NCBI RefSeq assembly: GCF_014636095.1
Contig: NZ_BMDV01000002.1
Location: 186,001 to 250,000, forward strand
Direction of reading: 5' to 3'
From: Acinetobacter modestus
GTDB taxonomy: Bacteria > Pseudomonadota > Gammaproteobacteria > Pseudomonadales > Moraxellaceae
DNA length: 64,000 nt
In this document: piece by piece, positions 35,981-45,413 of the stretch
Numbering within the stretch: position 1 is the stretch's first letter
Layout of the letters: each line of letters starts with the position of its first letter
The notes under the pieces: generated by a model
What the model was told of the DNA's origin: nothing
What the model saw: only the letters and a program-made list of their open reading frames with translations
Databases searched by the model: none
Program-made: the position numbers and the translations under genes

Positions 35981-36931
35981 TTAAAGCTGAGTATTTTCTT
36001 GCTGACGAACTTCAGCAACTTTTGCTAAAGCTTCGTTGACATCAATATCATAAATTTTGTGTAAGCTAGGGTTCGCACTGAATCGTTTATAACTCCAGTG
36101 ATAATGCACTGGAAGACGTTGGATTAAATTTTCCAAAGTTTGATGAATAATAAGCGTACCATCTTCGGCATTGCCTTCATAAATTTGAGGATTGATACGC
36201 TCGATATGCATGTCAAATCCTCCTTGCTCATTCCTCAAAGCATAAAGAAATAAAGTTCGTGCCTTTGTTTTTTGAATTAACTTTGCGCTTAAACTACTTG
36301 ATGCCAATGGAATACCAAAATACTTAATCATTTCACCACCGTGATCAGGGGTGTGATCAGGTAAAATAACAGTTGTACCACCTTGTTTTAATGCTTTAAA
36401 AATCTGACGAACTCCACTTTCATCAGTAGGCACTAAATTCGCTTGATTACGGCTACGTGCATCACGAACAAAACGATCAGCATCAGGATTTTTCACTGGC
36501 TTATAAAGGATGGTCATTTGAGTATGTTTGGATAGCCATGCGTTCATCACTTCCCAAGTGCCCAAATGAGGCATAATCAGGACAAGCCCTTTTTTCTCTG
36601 CGAGGGCTTCGTGAAAATAATGCTCATTATGAATCTTGTGAATGCGCTGAATATTTTTCTCATTTGAAGCTCCCCAAATGCTCACAAATTCAAAATAAGA
36701 GGTTAATTCATTTTTAATTGCCTGTTTTTTTAATTGATTTATTTCTTGTCGAGATGCTTCAGGGAATGCGATCTGTAAATTCAATTGTATAATTTTTGAG
36801 AGTTTAGAAAGCTGGAAGCTATTGAGCAATAACGCAACAAAGCGTGCGATAAAACGACCTAATTTAAGTGGTTGATGACTCAGAAATTGTATGAGACGGT
36901 AATTACTATTTGTTGATTTGGGGTGTGCCAT
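35981..36931 (-). CDS. LpxL/LpxM-family lysophospholipid acyltransferase
   Basis: 316 residues. One N-terminal helix region (GRFIARFVALLLNSF), then the acyltransferase motif with catalytic His in IMPHLGTWEVMNAWL, followed by ILYKPVKNPDADRFVRDAR, a second family block, and VILPDHTPDHGGEM. Members add lauroyl or myristoyl chains to lipid A precursors. Whether this one acts as LpxL, LpxM or on another lipid is not shown. Single gene. Confidence 0.84.
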   Translation of the reverse strand: MAHPKSTNSNYRLIQFLSHQPLKLGRFIARFVALLLNSFQLSKLSKIIQLNLQIAFPEASRQEINQLKKQAIKNELTSYFEFVSIWGASNEKNIQRIHKIHNEHYFHEALAEKKGLVLIMPHLGTWEVMNAWLSKHTQMTILYKPVKNPDADRFVRDARSRNQANLVPTDESGVRQIFKALKQGGTTVILPDHTPDHGGEMIKYFGIPLASSSLSAKLIQKTKARTLFLYALRNEQGGFDMHIERINPQIYEGNAEDGTLIIHQTLENLIQRLPVHYHWSYKRFSANPSLHKIYDIDVNEALAKVAEVRQQENTQL

Positions 36932-37069
36932 ATATCAAACATTAAAAAAATTACAAGAGGAGAGTATAACGTATAAAATAATTATAAGTTAAAACAAGTT
37001 ATTTAAACAGTTTTCTATAAATCAGCGTATATAATAAATTCACTTTACAATATATTGGATTGGAATCTT

Positions 37070-38092
37070 ATGTCCGATTGGCCACCAAAACCACAAAATG
37101 AACCTACAAATAGCAATAATGTGACAGGCAAAGAATGGCAGATTTTAGAAAAAGCTGTTTTGGCTTCTGTCGAAGAACAACGCCGTAGTCGACGTTGGAG
37201 CATTTTTTTTAAATGCTTAGGTTTTGCGTATTTATTAATCGTATTGATCGCAATGAGCAAAGGCTGCTCAACTTCTGTAGAAAAATCAAATACGAATGTT
37301 AGCTCTGATCATTTAGCTGTGATTGATATTGTTGGAACTATTGATTCTTCTAGTGGTCAATCTACTGTCAATAGTGAAGACACCAATAAAGCATTAAATC
37401 GTGCATTTGAAGCCACTGGCAGTAAAGCGATTGCATTGAATATTAATTCTCCTGGTGGCTCACCAGTGCAATCTGATGAGATTTGGCAAGAGATTCGTTA
37501 CCTTAAAAAACAACATCCAGATAAAAAAGTCTATGCTGTGATTGGTGATATGGGTGCATCGGGTGCTTACTATATTGCTTCTGCGGCAGATGAGATCATT
37601 GTGAACCCATCAAGTTTGGTTGGTTCAATCGGTGTGATTATGCCAAACTATGGTTTGAGTGGTTTAGCGCAAAAACTTGGTGTTGAAGACCGTACTTTAA
37701 CTTCTGGTAATAATAAAGACATTCTAAGTATGACTAAGCCAATTAATCCAGCTCAACAAGCACATGTGCAAGCTGTTTTAGATAATGTTCATACACATTT
37801 TATTAATGCAGTCAAAGAAGGTCGTGGAAAGCGTTTGAAGTCAAATGATCCTGCTGTATTTTCTGGTCTATTCTGGACGGGTGAACAGGCAATCGCATTA
37901 GGTGTTGCAGATCGTAGTGGTAGTATTACAACATTAATGCGCGATCTTAAAGTAGATCAGAAAGTAGATTATACCGTTCAACGCAATCCTTTAGAGTCAA
38001 TTTTAGGACGTATGGGTACAAAGATTGGTGAAGGAATCAGTAGTTCACTTTCTGCACAATTACAAACCCAACAAAATGCAAAAATACAATAA
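37070..38092 (+). CDS. Membrane-anchored S49-family signal peptide peptidase (SppA-like)
   Basis: 340 residues from ATG 37070, with GGAA upstream; an in-frame TTG five codons earlier is not used. One N-terminal helix (FKCLGFAYLLIVLIAM) is followed by the ClpP-like fold: ALNINSPGGSPVQSDEI, GDMGASGAYYIASAAD with the nucleophile serine at about 164, and SSLVGSIGVIMPNYGL. It cleaves remnant signal peptides and other membrane peptides. About half the length of E. coli SppA, so it is the single-domain form. Terminator follows. Confidence 0.88.
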   Translation: MSDWPPKPQNEPTNSNNVTGKEWQILEKAVLASVEEQRRSRRWSIFFKCLGFAYLLIVLIAMSKGCSTSVEKSNTNVSSDHLAVIDIVGTIDSSSGQSTVNSEDTNKALNRAFEATGSKAIALNINSPGGSPVQSDEIWQEIRYLKKQHPDKKVYAVIGDMGASGAYYIASAADEIIVNPSSLVGSIGVIMPNYGLSGLAQKLGVEDRTLTSGNNKDILSMTKPINPAQQAHVQAVLDNVHTHFINAVKEGRGKRLKSNDPAVFSGLFWTGEQAIALGVADRSGSITTLMRDLKVDQKVDYTVQRNPLESILGRMGTKIGEGISSSLSAQLQTQQNAKIQ

Positions 38093-38103
38093 TCATTAAG
38101 ATT

Positions 38104-38131
38104 AGGCTGTGATCATTCACAGCCTTTTTTA
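38104..38131 (+). terminator. Terminator after the SppA-like gene
   Basis: AGGCTGTGA, TCAT loop, TCACAGCCT, then a T run: nine-bp perfect stem. Confidence 0.88.
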
Positions 38132-38228
38132 TTTTTAAACGTAACTGGGCAGTTCTCCCTTTTAAATTGCAAAGCATTTGCAGCGCGAGATAATCGACCA
38201 ATCAATATATAAATTGAAAGAAACGCTT

Positions 38229-39023
38229 ATGAAACCTTTGATTCATTTTGCACATGCTAATGGTGTTCCATCTAAAGTTTATCAGAAGCTATTTGAGCAG
38301 TTAAAAGATCAATATGACATTATCTATGTTGCAGAAATTGGCACTGATAAACGTTATCCAATTACGCATGGGTGGAGGCATTTAGTTGATCAAATCATTG
38401 ATAGTATCGTGCAACAATCACAAGGTCGAAAAGTAATTGGCTTGGGACACTCGTTAGGTTCTGTATTAACACTAATGGCATCTTATCGTCGTCCTGAGTT
38501 GTTTTCTCAAGTGATTATGCTGGATCCACCATTTATTATAGGTAAAGCATCATTTGCTTTTCATCTTGCTAAAGTGTTTAAACCTAAATTGGTCGATAAA
38601 ATTACGCCAGCAGGTCTATCAGTACGTCGTCGTGATCATTGGGAATCTCGAGAACAAGCAGCAGAACTTTTGGGCTCTAGAGGATTTTATCAACACTTTG
38701 ATGCAGATTGCTTCCAAGCTTATATTCAGCATGCTTTGAGCAATGATCCATTGAGGGGTGGAGTGACTTTAACCATTCCGAAAGTGGATGAGGTTGCAAT
38801 GTTTAGAACGACACCATCGATGTGGTGGTTACCTATGCCAAAACCTAGAGTACCTGTTCATTTAGTTGTTGGTCGTGATAGTGTATTCTTAAAAGAAAAA
38901 CTTCCTCAAGTTGCTAAACGGAAATTGGGTATTCCTTTTTCAGTTGTTAATGGTGGACATATGTTCCCATTAGAGCATCCGACTGAAACTGTGGAAAAAA
39001 TTAGAAGTTTGATTAATTTTTAA
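38229..39023 (+). CDS. Alpha/beta hydrolase
   Basis: 264 residues from ATG 38229 (MKPLIHFAHANGVPSKVYQ), where the oxyanion motif HAxG is visible. Nucleophile elbow GLGHSLGSVL (Ser) and VNGGHMFPLEHP (His), with Asp likely in VVGRDSVFL. An open extension of 17 codons at the front has no ribosome binding site of its own and is disregarded. Substrate unknown. Convergent with the hypothetical gene beyond it. Confidence 0.84.
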   Translation: MKPLIHFAHANGVPSKVYQKLFEQLKDQYDIIYVAEIGTDKRYPITHGWRHLVDQIIDSIVQQSQGRKVIGLGHSLGSVLTLMASYRRPELFSQVIMLDPPFIIGKASFAFHLAKVFKPKLVDKITPAGLSVRRRDHWESREQAAELLGSRGFYQHFDADCFQAYIQHALSNDPLRGGVTLTIPKVDEVAMFRTTPSMWWLPMPKPRVPVHLVVGRDSVFLKEKLPQVAKRKLGIPFSVVNGGHMFPLEHPTETVEKIRSLINF

Positions 39024-39041
39024 ATGAAGCATGTCGATAAG

Positions 39042-39079
39042 AAAGTATGTATTTTCTATTTCTATTAAATACATACTTT
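39042..39079. terminator. Hairpin between converging hydrolase and hypothetical genes
   Basis: AAAGTATGTATTT and AAATACATACTTT form a 13-bp perfect stem with a 12-base loop. It ends 5 bases from the minus-strand gene's stop. Confidence 0.65.
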
Positions 39080-39084
39080 GGGCT

Positions 39085-39612
39085 TTATATGTTTTGATCT
39101 AAAAATCCTTGTGTTTGATTTAGATCATCTAAAGTTAAGTCACTATTTTGTATATATTGAAGGATTAATAATGCTAAAAATTTGAAAATTTTGATATTAG
39201 ATCCAATATCACTATGAGCCGAAAAACAAAAGTTTATTTTATATAAATCATTAAATTTCATCTGGTTGGATATTTCTAATATAAATTTTTGTAATTCTGT
39301 AGTGTATTCAATTGGCAAACCATATTTTGCTTCATCAAGTTCATTCAGGAAATCAGATTGAAAAATACGATTTTCTAAATCATGCTTTGTTAAATTTAGG
39401 ATAATTTCACTATTCTTTAAATTTATATCAACTTCTGCACCCAATAAACCATAGAGAAATCTTCCGCCACGAGGTTGAAACAATTCAAGGACAATTGTGT
39501 ATTTATAATACGAAGACGGCGGTGGTATATCTGTGAAAGGTACAATCGGAGAGCTTTGAGTCCAAAGTTTTATGTGTAGATGATTTTTCAGTACAAATTC
39601 AGATGCGCTCAT
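39085..39612 (-). CDS. Hypothetical AT-rich protein
   Basis: 175 residues, no signal peptide or clear membrane helix. It has mixed alpha/beta character, with beta-like starts (YYKYTIVLELFQPRGGRFLYG) and a helical end (IFKFLALLILQYIQNSDLTLDDL). I do not recognise a family. It is more AT-rich than its neighbours and enclosed by the purN terminator and the hairpin at 39042-39079, so it is an independent unit. A size and composition like this are often seen in immunity proteins, but nothing here shows that role. Confidence 0.6.
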   Translation of the reverse strand: MSASEFVLKNHLHIKLWTQSSPIVPFTDIPPPSSYYKYTIVLELFQPRGGRFLYGLLGAEVDINLKNSEIILNLTKHDLENRIFQSDFLNELDEAKYGLPIEYTTELQKFILEISNQMKFNDLYKINFCFSAHSDIGSNIKIFKFLALLILQYIQNSDLTLDDLNQTQGFLDQNI

Positions 39613-39660
39613 TTGGGGTTAAAATCTAATTATTTAAAAATTAAGAATTATATTTTTCAA

Positions 39661-39684
39661 AAAACACATCCGAAGATGTGTTTT
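39661..39684 (-). terminator. Terminator after purN
   Basis: AAAACACATC, UUCG-type tetraloop on the minus strand, GATGTGTTTT: ten-bp perfect stem with a T tract. Confidence 0.85.
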
Positions 39685-39688
39685 ATTT

Positions 39689-40315
39689 TTAGAATTGAGC
39701 AAATTGAATTGGTCGTTCTAAAGGTTTTTTATTGAAATATGCTTGACCGTTTGTCCACGTGAGTTGACCATTACATAACCATTCTGCAACCTGAGGGTAG
39801 ATGAAGTGTTCAAGCTCATGCACACGTTGTGCTAGGCTTTCTACATTATCATGTAAACTCACATGAATGGCGGATTGCGCTATACTTTGTCCTGCATCTA
39901 GCTCAGCAGTGACAAAATGAACGGTACAACCATGCAAGCGATCTCCAGTATTTAATACACGTTGATGTGTATTAATTCCTTTATAAAAAGGCAGCAGAGA
40001 AGGGTGGATATTTAACATTTTACCTTGCCATTGACTGACAAAGTTTGGCGTTAAAATACGCATAAAACCTGCAAGGATAACTAAGTCAATTTCCCAAGCA
40101 AGCAATTGCTGATGCATAGCATCGTCAAAGCTTTCTCGATTTGGATAATCTTTATGTGAAATAACAGCGGTTGCAATATTGGCTTTCTCAGCACGCTGCA
40201 ATGCATAGGCATCAGCTTTATTTGAGAGGACACCAATGATTTGCCCTGACAGATTTGCATCTATCAGGGCCTGTAAGTTGCTACCGTTGCCTGAGACAAG
40301 GACAGCAATTCTCAT
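39689..40315 (-). CDS. purN: Phosphoribosylglycinamide formyltransferase
   Basis: 208 residues. It formylates GAR with 10-formyltetrahydrofolate in purine synthesis. [20 protein letters not shown] is the phosphate-binding start, LAGFMRILTPNFVSQW and NIHPSLLPFYKGINTHQRVL hold the catalytic Asn-His, with Asp in ELDAGQSI. The stop-start junction with purM overlaps by one base (TAATG). Terminator follows. Confidence 0.96.
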   Translation of the reverse strand: MRIAVLVSGNGSNLQALIDANLSGQIIGVLSNKADAYALQRAEKANIATAVISHKDYPNRESFDDAMHQQLLAWEIDLVILAGFMRILTPNFVSQWQGKMLNIHPSLLPFYKGINTHQRVLNTGDRLHGCTVHFVTAELDAGQSIAQSAIHVSLHDNVESLAQRVHELEHFIYPQVAEWLCNGQLTWTNGQAYFNKKPLERPIQFAQF

Positions 40316-41385
40316 TATGCAAAGATCACGCGAATTTTTTCGTCTGCGCCTTCAACTGATTCAGCATTTTCTTGGATATAACCAATTTTCCATGCTTTTT
40401 CGCCTTGAGTATTTAATACATCAATGGCTTTATCAGCTTCGCTTGCATCAACAGCGATTACCATACCAACGCCACAGTTAAATGTACGATACATTTCAAA
40501 GCGTTCTACATTACCTTCGCGTTGTAATAGTTGGAATAATTCTGACCATTCCCAGCTTGATTCATCAATTACAGCTTGTGCGCCATTTGGAAGAACACGC
40601 GGTAAGTTACCTGGTAAACCACCACCAGTAATGTGTGCCATTGCATGAACATCAACTTGTTTGCAAAGTTCAAGTACTGGTTTTACATAAATACGTGTTG
40701 GTTCCATTGCAACATCTGCAAGTGGGCGACCATCAACGATTTGAGTTAAATCAACATTCTTAACATCTAAAATTTTACGTAGCAATGAGTAACCATTAGA
40801 GTGAGCACCACTTGATGCAACACCGATCAGTACATCACCAGATTTTACTTTAGTGCCATCAATAATTTTACTATGCTCAACTACACCAACAGCGAAACCA
40901 GCAAGATCGTAATCTTCGCCTTCATACATACCTGGCATTTCAGCAGTTTCACCACCAACAAGTGCACAGCCAGCAAGTTCACAACCTTTTCCAATACCCG
41001 TTACTACATTTGCTGCAACATCAACATTCAAATGACCTGTTGCATAGTAGTCTAGGAAAAATAATGGTTCAGCACCACAAACGAGTAAATCGTTTACACA
41101 CATTGCCACAAGGTCTTGACCAATTGTGTCATGGCGATTTAGGTTTAACGCTAAACGTAATTTTGTACCTACGCCGTCTGTGCCAGAAACCAATACAGGT
41201 TCTTCATAGCCTTTTGGAATTTTGCATAGTGCGCCAAAACCACCAAGACCGCCCATTACTTCAGGACGAGTAGTGCGTTTTGCGACTGATTTGATACGAT
41301 CGACCAGTGCGTCGCCCGCTTCAATGTCGACGCCCGCATCTTTATAGCTTAAACCAGTATTTGGGGTAGAAGTTGAGTTGCTCAT
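40315..41385 (-). CDS. purM: Phosphoribosylformylglycinamidine cyclo-ligase
   Basis: 356 residues. It closes the imidazole ring to make AIR from FGAM and ATP. Signatures: [46 protein letters not shown] and [16 protein letters not shown]. Start ATG 41385 with GGAG upstream. Co-translated with purN on the minus strand. The upstream 134 bases are shared with a divergent permease gene. Confidence 0.97.
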   Translation of the reverse strand: MSNSTSTPNTGLSYKDAGVDIEAGDALVDRIKSVAKRTTRPEVMGGLGGFGALCKIPKGYEEPVLVSGTDGVGTKLRLALNLNRHDTIGQDLVAMCVNDLLVCGAEPLFFLDYYATGHLNVDVAANVVTGIGKGCELAGCALVGGETAEMPGMYEGEDYDLAGFAVGVVEHSKIIDGTKVKSGDVLIGVASSGAHSNGYSLLRKILDVKNVDLTQIVDGRPLADVAMEPTRIYVKPVLELCKQVDVHAMAHITGGGLPGNLPRVLPNGAQAVIDESSWEWSELFQLLQREGNVERFEMYRTFNCGVGMVIAVDASEADKAIDVLNTQGEKAWKIGYIQENAESVEGADEKIRVIFA

Positions 41386-41519
41386 AGTGAAGTCTCCGCA
41401 TTGGCGGCAGATTATAACCTGAATATACGAAACTCTTATGTTATTTATGCTCGAAAATGCTATCTTTAATTAAATTTTTTTCCCATTTATAACGATTACA
41501 CGAAAAAAGGCTAGATTTT

Positions 41520-42713
41520 ATGCAAGATCAGGTACTACGTCGTATCTTTATCCTCGCAGGACTCGCATTACTACTTTGGGTGTTGTATCTATTAAAACCA
41601 GTTGTATTACCATTTGTTGGCGCTTTTTTTATTGCCTATCTCTTTAGCCCCCTTGTAGATGTCCTTGTAAAAATTAAATTACCTCGTTGGTTGGCGATCA
41701 GTCTCGTCTTTGTTGGGATTGGCGTAACCTTAACAGTTGTTTTATGGTTCCTTGTCCCATTGGTTTGGAAGCAATTAATCTATGCGCGAGATAGTATTCC
41801 AGCAGGTATACATTGGGTAAATGCGACATTTCTACCTTGGGTATCCCATACTTTTAATGTTGTCCCAATGGAGTTGGATACAGAACAGATTTCTAAAGCA
41901 ATTATGGAATACATTCAAACGAATTATAGTGCAGATAGTATTCAAGTCATGGCTTTACGTTTAGCACAATCTGGTTTGAATTTTATTCAATTAGGTGGCG
42001 TATTTATTTTGATTCCTATCATTTCATTCTATTTCTTACTTGATTGGGAAAGAATGTTGCAAAGTATGCGTCGTTTAATACCTCGTCCATATGAAGAATC
42101 AACTTTAGTCATTGTTCGTGAATGTCATAGTGTCCTTGGAGCGTTTGTTAAAGGTCAGTTTCTCGTAATGCTGCTATTAGGAATAGTGTATGCCGTTGGC
42201 TTGCAAATCATTGGTTTAGAAGTTGGTTTAATTATTGGAATGATTGCTGGTTTGGCCAGTATTATCCCATATCTAGGCTTTGGTGTTGGTATTATCGCGG
42301 CTGTGATTGCTTCATTATTCCAGTTTGGTCTTGATTGGATGCAGTTACTTTTAGTGGGTATTGTATTTATGATTGGGCAAATGGTCGAAGGATATATTTT
42401 GCAGCCTTTCTTACTCGGTGACAAAATTGGTCTATCTCCTGTTGCCGTTGTATTTGCGGTACTAGCTGGTGCTCAACTGGGTGGTTTTTTAGGGATGCTG
42501 ATTGCCTTGCCTGTAGCGGCTGTTATCGTCGTGCTACTTAAACACGCAAGAGATAATTACGAAAAAAGCCGGTTTTACGGATCTCCAATAGAGGTCAGTA
42601 TTCCACATGGTGAAATTCAACGTATAAATGTTGATGCTGGTGATGTAGAACTTGATATTGAGATTAAAAACTCTCAAGATAGCGAAACTTCACATTCAAA
42701 TGATCTAAAGTAA
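41520..42713 (+). CDS. AI-2E/PerM family membrane transporter
   Basis: 397 residues with eight membrane helices; IIPYLGFGVGIIAAVIASL and FMIGQMVEGYILQPFLLGDKIGLSP are strong family signatures. PerM-type proteins are permeases or putative Na+/H+ antiporters; the name AI-2 exporter comes from TqsA and need not apply. The C-terminus is a charged cytosolic tail. 20 bases before hda, so they are probably one operon; perM-hda linkage is common in gammaproteobacteria. Confidence 0.86.
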   Translation: MQDQVLRRIFILAGLALLLWVLYLLKPVVLPFVGAFFIAYLFSPLVDVLVKIKLPRWLAISLVFVGIGVTLTVVLWFLVPLVWKQLIYARDSIPAGIHWVNATFLPWVSHTFNVVPMELDTEQISKAIMEYIQTNYSADSIQVMALRLAQSGLNFIQLGGVFILIPIISFYFLLDWERMLQSMRRLIPRPYEESTLVIVRECHSVLGAFVKGQFLVMLLLGIVYAVGLQIIGLEVGLIIGMIAGLASIIPYLGFGVGIIAAVIASLFQFGLDWMQLLLVGIVFMIGQMVEGYILQPFLLGDKIGLSPVAVVFAVLAGAQLGGFLGMLIALPVAAVIVVLLKHARDNYEKSRFYGSPIEVSIPHGEIQRINVDAGDVELDIEIKNSQDSETSHSNDLK

Positions 42714-42733
42714 TTGAGGAACAAATTAACGAT

Positions 42734-43429
42734 ATGCGTCAACTACAACTAGATATAGAACCACAGCTCGATGCGCGAATTAGCGATTTCTCGGGGCCAG
42801 GGTGGGGTCATGTAGTTGATGCGATACGACAGTTACATACTGGACTGGTAAATCGCTTTTATGTTTATGGTGGTGCTGGTACTGGTAAAAGTCATTTACT
42901 CTCTGCAATTTGTGATTCATATTTAGAATTAGGTCGTCGAGCAATAAAAGTCTCATTATTAGAATTATTAGATGCACCAATTGAAGCGATTACTTCATTA
43001 GAGTTTTATGATTTAGTGGCATTAGATGATATTGATGCAATTAGTGGCGTACCTCATTGGCAAAAAGCAGTTTTTCATTTAATGAATAATCATGAGGGCC
43101 AACTAGTCTTTTCATCGCGTGTAGCACCGATAGAATTAAAATTAGAATTACCTGACTTACAGTCGAGGCTGACTCAAGCGGTCAGTGTCAAAGTACCAAA
43201 TGGAAGCTCATATACAGATCGACAGGCTTTATTACACTCTGTTATGACGAGACGTGGTATTCATTTTGACCAACAAATTATTGATTATTTGTTGAGTAAT
43301 GGGCCACATCAAGCTTCCATTTTATTACAGACACTTGCCCAACTTGAAAAGATGTTGAAAGGTGAGAAAACAAAGCTCTCAAATACAACGATTAAGCAAA
43401 TTTTTGCTCTGATTGATGAATATCACTAA
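42734..43429 (+). CDS. hda: DnaA regulatory inactivator Hda
   Basis: 231 residues. The N-terminal QLQLDIE resembles the clamp-binding motif QL(S/P)LPL. An AAA+ domain follows with Walker A YGGAGTGKSHL and VALDDIDAISGVPHWQKAVF. Hda with the sliding clamp triggers ATP hydrolysis by DnaA, preventing re-initiation. Ribosome binding site GAGGAACAA before the ATG. The Walker B region is degenerate, as usual for Hda. Confidence 0.92.
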   Translation: MRQLQLDIEPQLDARISDFSGPGWGHVVDAIRQLHTGLVNRFYVYGGAGTGKSHLLSAICDSYLELGRRAIKVSLLELLDAPIEAITSLEFYDLVALDDIDAISGVPHWQKAVFHLMNNHEGQLVFSSRVAPIELKLELPDLQSRLTQAVSVKVPNGSSYTDRQALLHSVMTRRGIHFDQQIIDYLLSNGPHQASILLQTLAQLEKMLKGEKTKLSNTTIKQIFALIDEYH

Positions 43430-43544
43430 TAGCATAAAATTTCTTGAGTAATTTTGACAGCTATGACAAAGTACGCACAAAGGAATGTGGTTGCAAATTT
43501 GTAGTTTGCAATACTAAGAAAAATGAAAATAGAAGGAGAACGGT

Positions 43545-45395
43545 ATGCTCAAACGGACGCTTGCCTGCGCTTTATTTGCGATTACTGGACATGTATATTC
43601 TGCGGATATTCAAGTTACAACATTAGTTGATGAAGACAAAGATGATACCGTTTGTTCATTACGTGAAGCTGTTGAATTTTTAAATTTGAGAACTCAAAAA
43701 GAGTTTGAAAATGGTTATCATGGTTGTGGTAATAAAGATGCTTCATCGATTATTATTCTAGAACGTGATAAAGAATATACTCTAAATAAGGCAATACAAA
43801 TTAAAGCAGCGATGACTATTAATACTGCTTCCAGTACTGATTTTAATGATAATAAAAAAGGTTTAAATAATGCTACTATTAAAATGTTGGGTTCGGAAAG
43901 TATTTTTATTATAGATGATAATAATGTAGAAAATGAACTTTTATCAGTGGGCTTAAAAGAACTAAATCTTAAAGGGTCATCGCAGAAAGTAGTTGAAGGT
44001 GGCCTGATTCTAAATCGTGAAATATTAACAATTCAATATTCAAAATTAATGAATGGTAATGCGACTTTTGGAGGAGCAATTTATAATAAAGGATTACTTT
44101 CAGACAAAAAAATGGCTGGTATTGTTAGTATAAGTAATAGCCTTTTTGAGGGAAATAAAGCTGATCAAGGTGCAGTTATTTATAGTGAAATCCCACGCTA
44201 TTATATTGCTCAATCTGTTATTCGAAATAATGAAGTTAAATCAATGGGTTCAATATTATATGTGCAAAGTGCATATAATGATGCAGCAGTTGCAAATGCA
44301 CTTTCTCTAGGTGCTTTTGGGATCAGAAACTCAACGATTTATAATAATAAAGTTGGATATGTTGCAAACATACGTAGTGGGATGATATTAAATAATATTA
44401 CCATGATTTATAATGATGCAGGATTGTATTTACAGGCACCTAAATGGACATCAACTACCACAACAGGTGGTACGACAACCTCTAAATTAGAAGATGGTGC
44501 ATTTATTTCAAATAGTATTATTGCTAAGAATAATACAAATTGTCTTTCTGACGCTACTGATGCAACAGTTATTCAAAGTAACTTGACTGAGTCAGCATGT
44601 GACCGTAATGCACCAGCTGAACGTCCTAATTTTTTGTTAAATACAAATCTGCTTGCTGGGGATCAACTAGAAGGTGATTGTGATCTACCACAAGATAAAG
44701 GGTTACTTTGTCCTTATTCTACTCCGAAAGATCAAATGTTAGGTTTCTTTCAGCCACGGTTGCTCACATCATATAATTCATTGTCTGAATCATTAATTAT
44801 TAACAAGGGACGAATTTTTAGTGATGGGGCAACTAAAGGTTTAATCAGTTGCGAAACTTCAGATCAAAGAGGTAAAAGTCGAAGCATATATAGTGAATTA
44901 TGTGATCTTGGAGCAATTGAGTTAGTCGTAAACCGTAGTGATGTACAAATTGCTGGTCAAGATATTTTATATGGACAAACAGCAAAATTTAGTATTGCAA
45001 ATAGTTTGTTGGATGGTGAATTGGTTACACCTGAAACTTGTAAAGTTATTTTCAAGAGTGAAACCGATAAAAATGGGCATCCTTGGCAGTCAGGTTGTCT
45101 TGAAGTTGAACAAACTGAAACTAGATCTAAAGGAACACTGACACTTGATTCAAAAGGTAATGTGATTTACCTGCCAAATGGTAATTGGCATGGTGCAGAT
45201 AAGTTTAATATACGTGTAATGACTACGATTACTCGTTTCAATGATCCATCAAATTATTATATTGATATTCCAACAACGATTGTGCAAGATCCGCCAAATA
45301 ATTTTCAGAGCCGAACTGTAAATGTTGGTAGTATGAATTTGGGATGGATTCTAATGATGTTAGGTTTGATCGGGTTCAGACGTTTTAAATCATAA
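43545..45395 (+). CDS. CSLREA-motif surface protein, rhombosortase-target type (first)
   Basis: 616 residues. Signal peptide (ending near VYSADIQV), then DEDKDDTVCSLREAVEF with the CSLREA motif at 37-42, a long right-handed beta-helix-like region rich in Asn/Ser/Ile with repeated 'NSLFEGNKA'-like turns, a beta-sandwich region (FNIRVMTTITRFN), and a C-terminal tail: GSMNLGWILMMLGLIGFRRF. The tail has the helix plus basic residues of a GlyGly-CTERM sorting signal, but lacks the Gly-Gly. Good ribosome binding site AAGGAG. It is homologous to the next gene. Confidence 0.82.
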   Translation: MLKRTLACALFAITGHVYSADIQVTTLVDEDKDDTVCSLREAVEFLNLRTQKEFENGYHGCGNKDASSIIILERDKEYTLNKAIQIKAAMTINTASSTDFNDNKKGLNNATIKMLGSESIFIIDDNNVENELLSVGLKELNLKGSSQKVVEGGLILNREILTIQYSKLMNGNATFGGAIYNKGLLSDKKMAGIVSISNSLFEGNKADQGAVIYSEIPRYYIAQSVIRNNEVKSMGSILYVQSAYNDAAVANALSLGAFGIRNSTIYNNKVGYVANIRSGMILNNITMIYNDAGLYLQAPKWTSTTTTGGTTTSKLEDGAFISNSIIAKNNTNCLSDATDATVIQSNLTESACDRNAPAERPNFLLNTNLLAGDQLEGDCDLPQDKGLLCPYSTPKDQMLGFFQPRLLTSYNSLSESLIINKGRIFSDGATKGLISCETSDQRGKSRSIYSELCDLGAIELVVNRSDVQIAGQDILYGQTAKFSIANSLLDGELVTPETCKVIFKSETDKNGHPWQSGCLEVEQTETRSKGTLTLDSKGNVIYLPNGNWHGADKFNIRVMTTITRFNDPSNYYIDIPTTIVQDPPNNFQSRTVNVGSMNLGWILMMLGLIGFRRFKS

Positions 45396-45413
45396 TCAAG
45401 GATGATACATGTA

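Noticed and set aside
40962..41273. 103-codon plus-strand frame inside purM
   Set aside because: It is the reverse strand of a strongly conserved purM and shows only histidine/leucine-rich shadow sequence.
43454..43459. Perfect TTGACA as -35 box of the CSLREA operon
   Set aside because: At 16 to 18 bases downstream there is no reasonable -10 hexamer, so no promoter is claimed.
43444..43626. 60-codon frame overlapping the leader and start of the first CSLREA gene
   Set aside because: It lacks a ribosome binding site, overlaps the real SD and start of the CSLREA gene and has a shadow-like composition.
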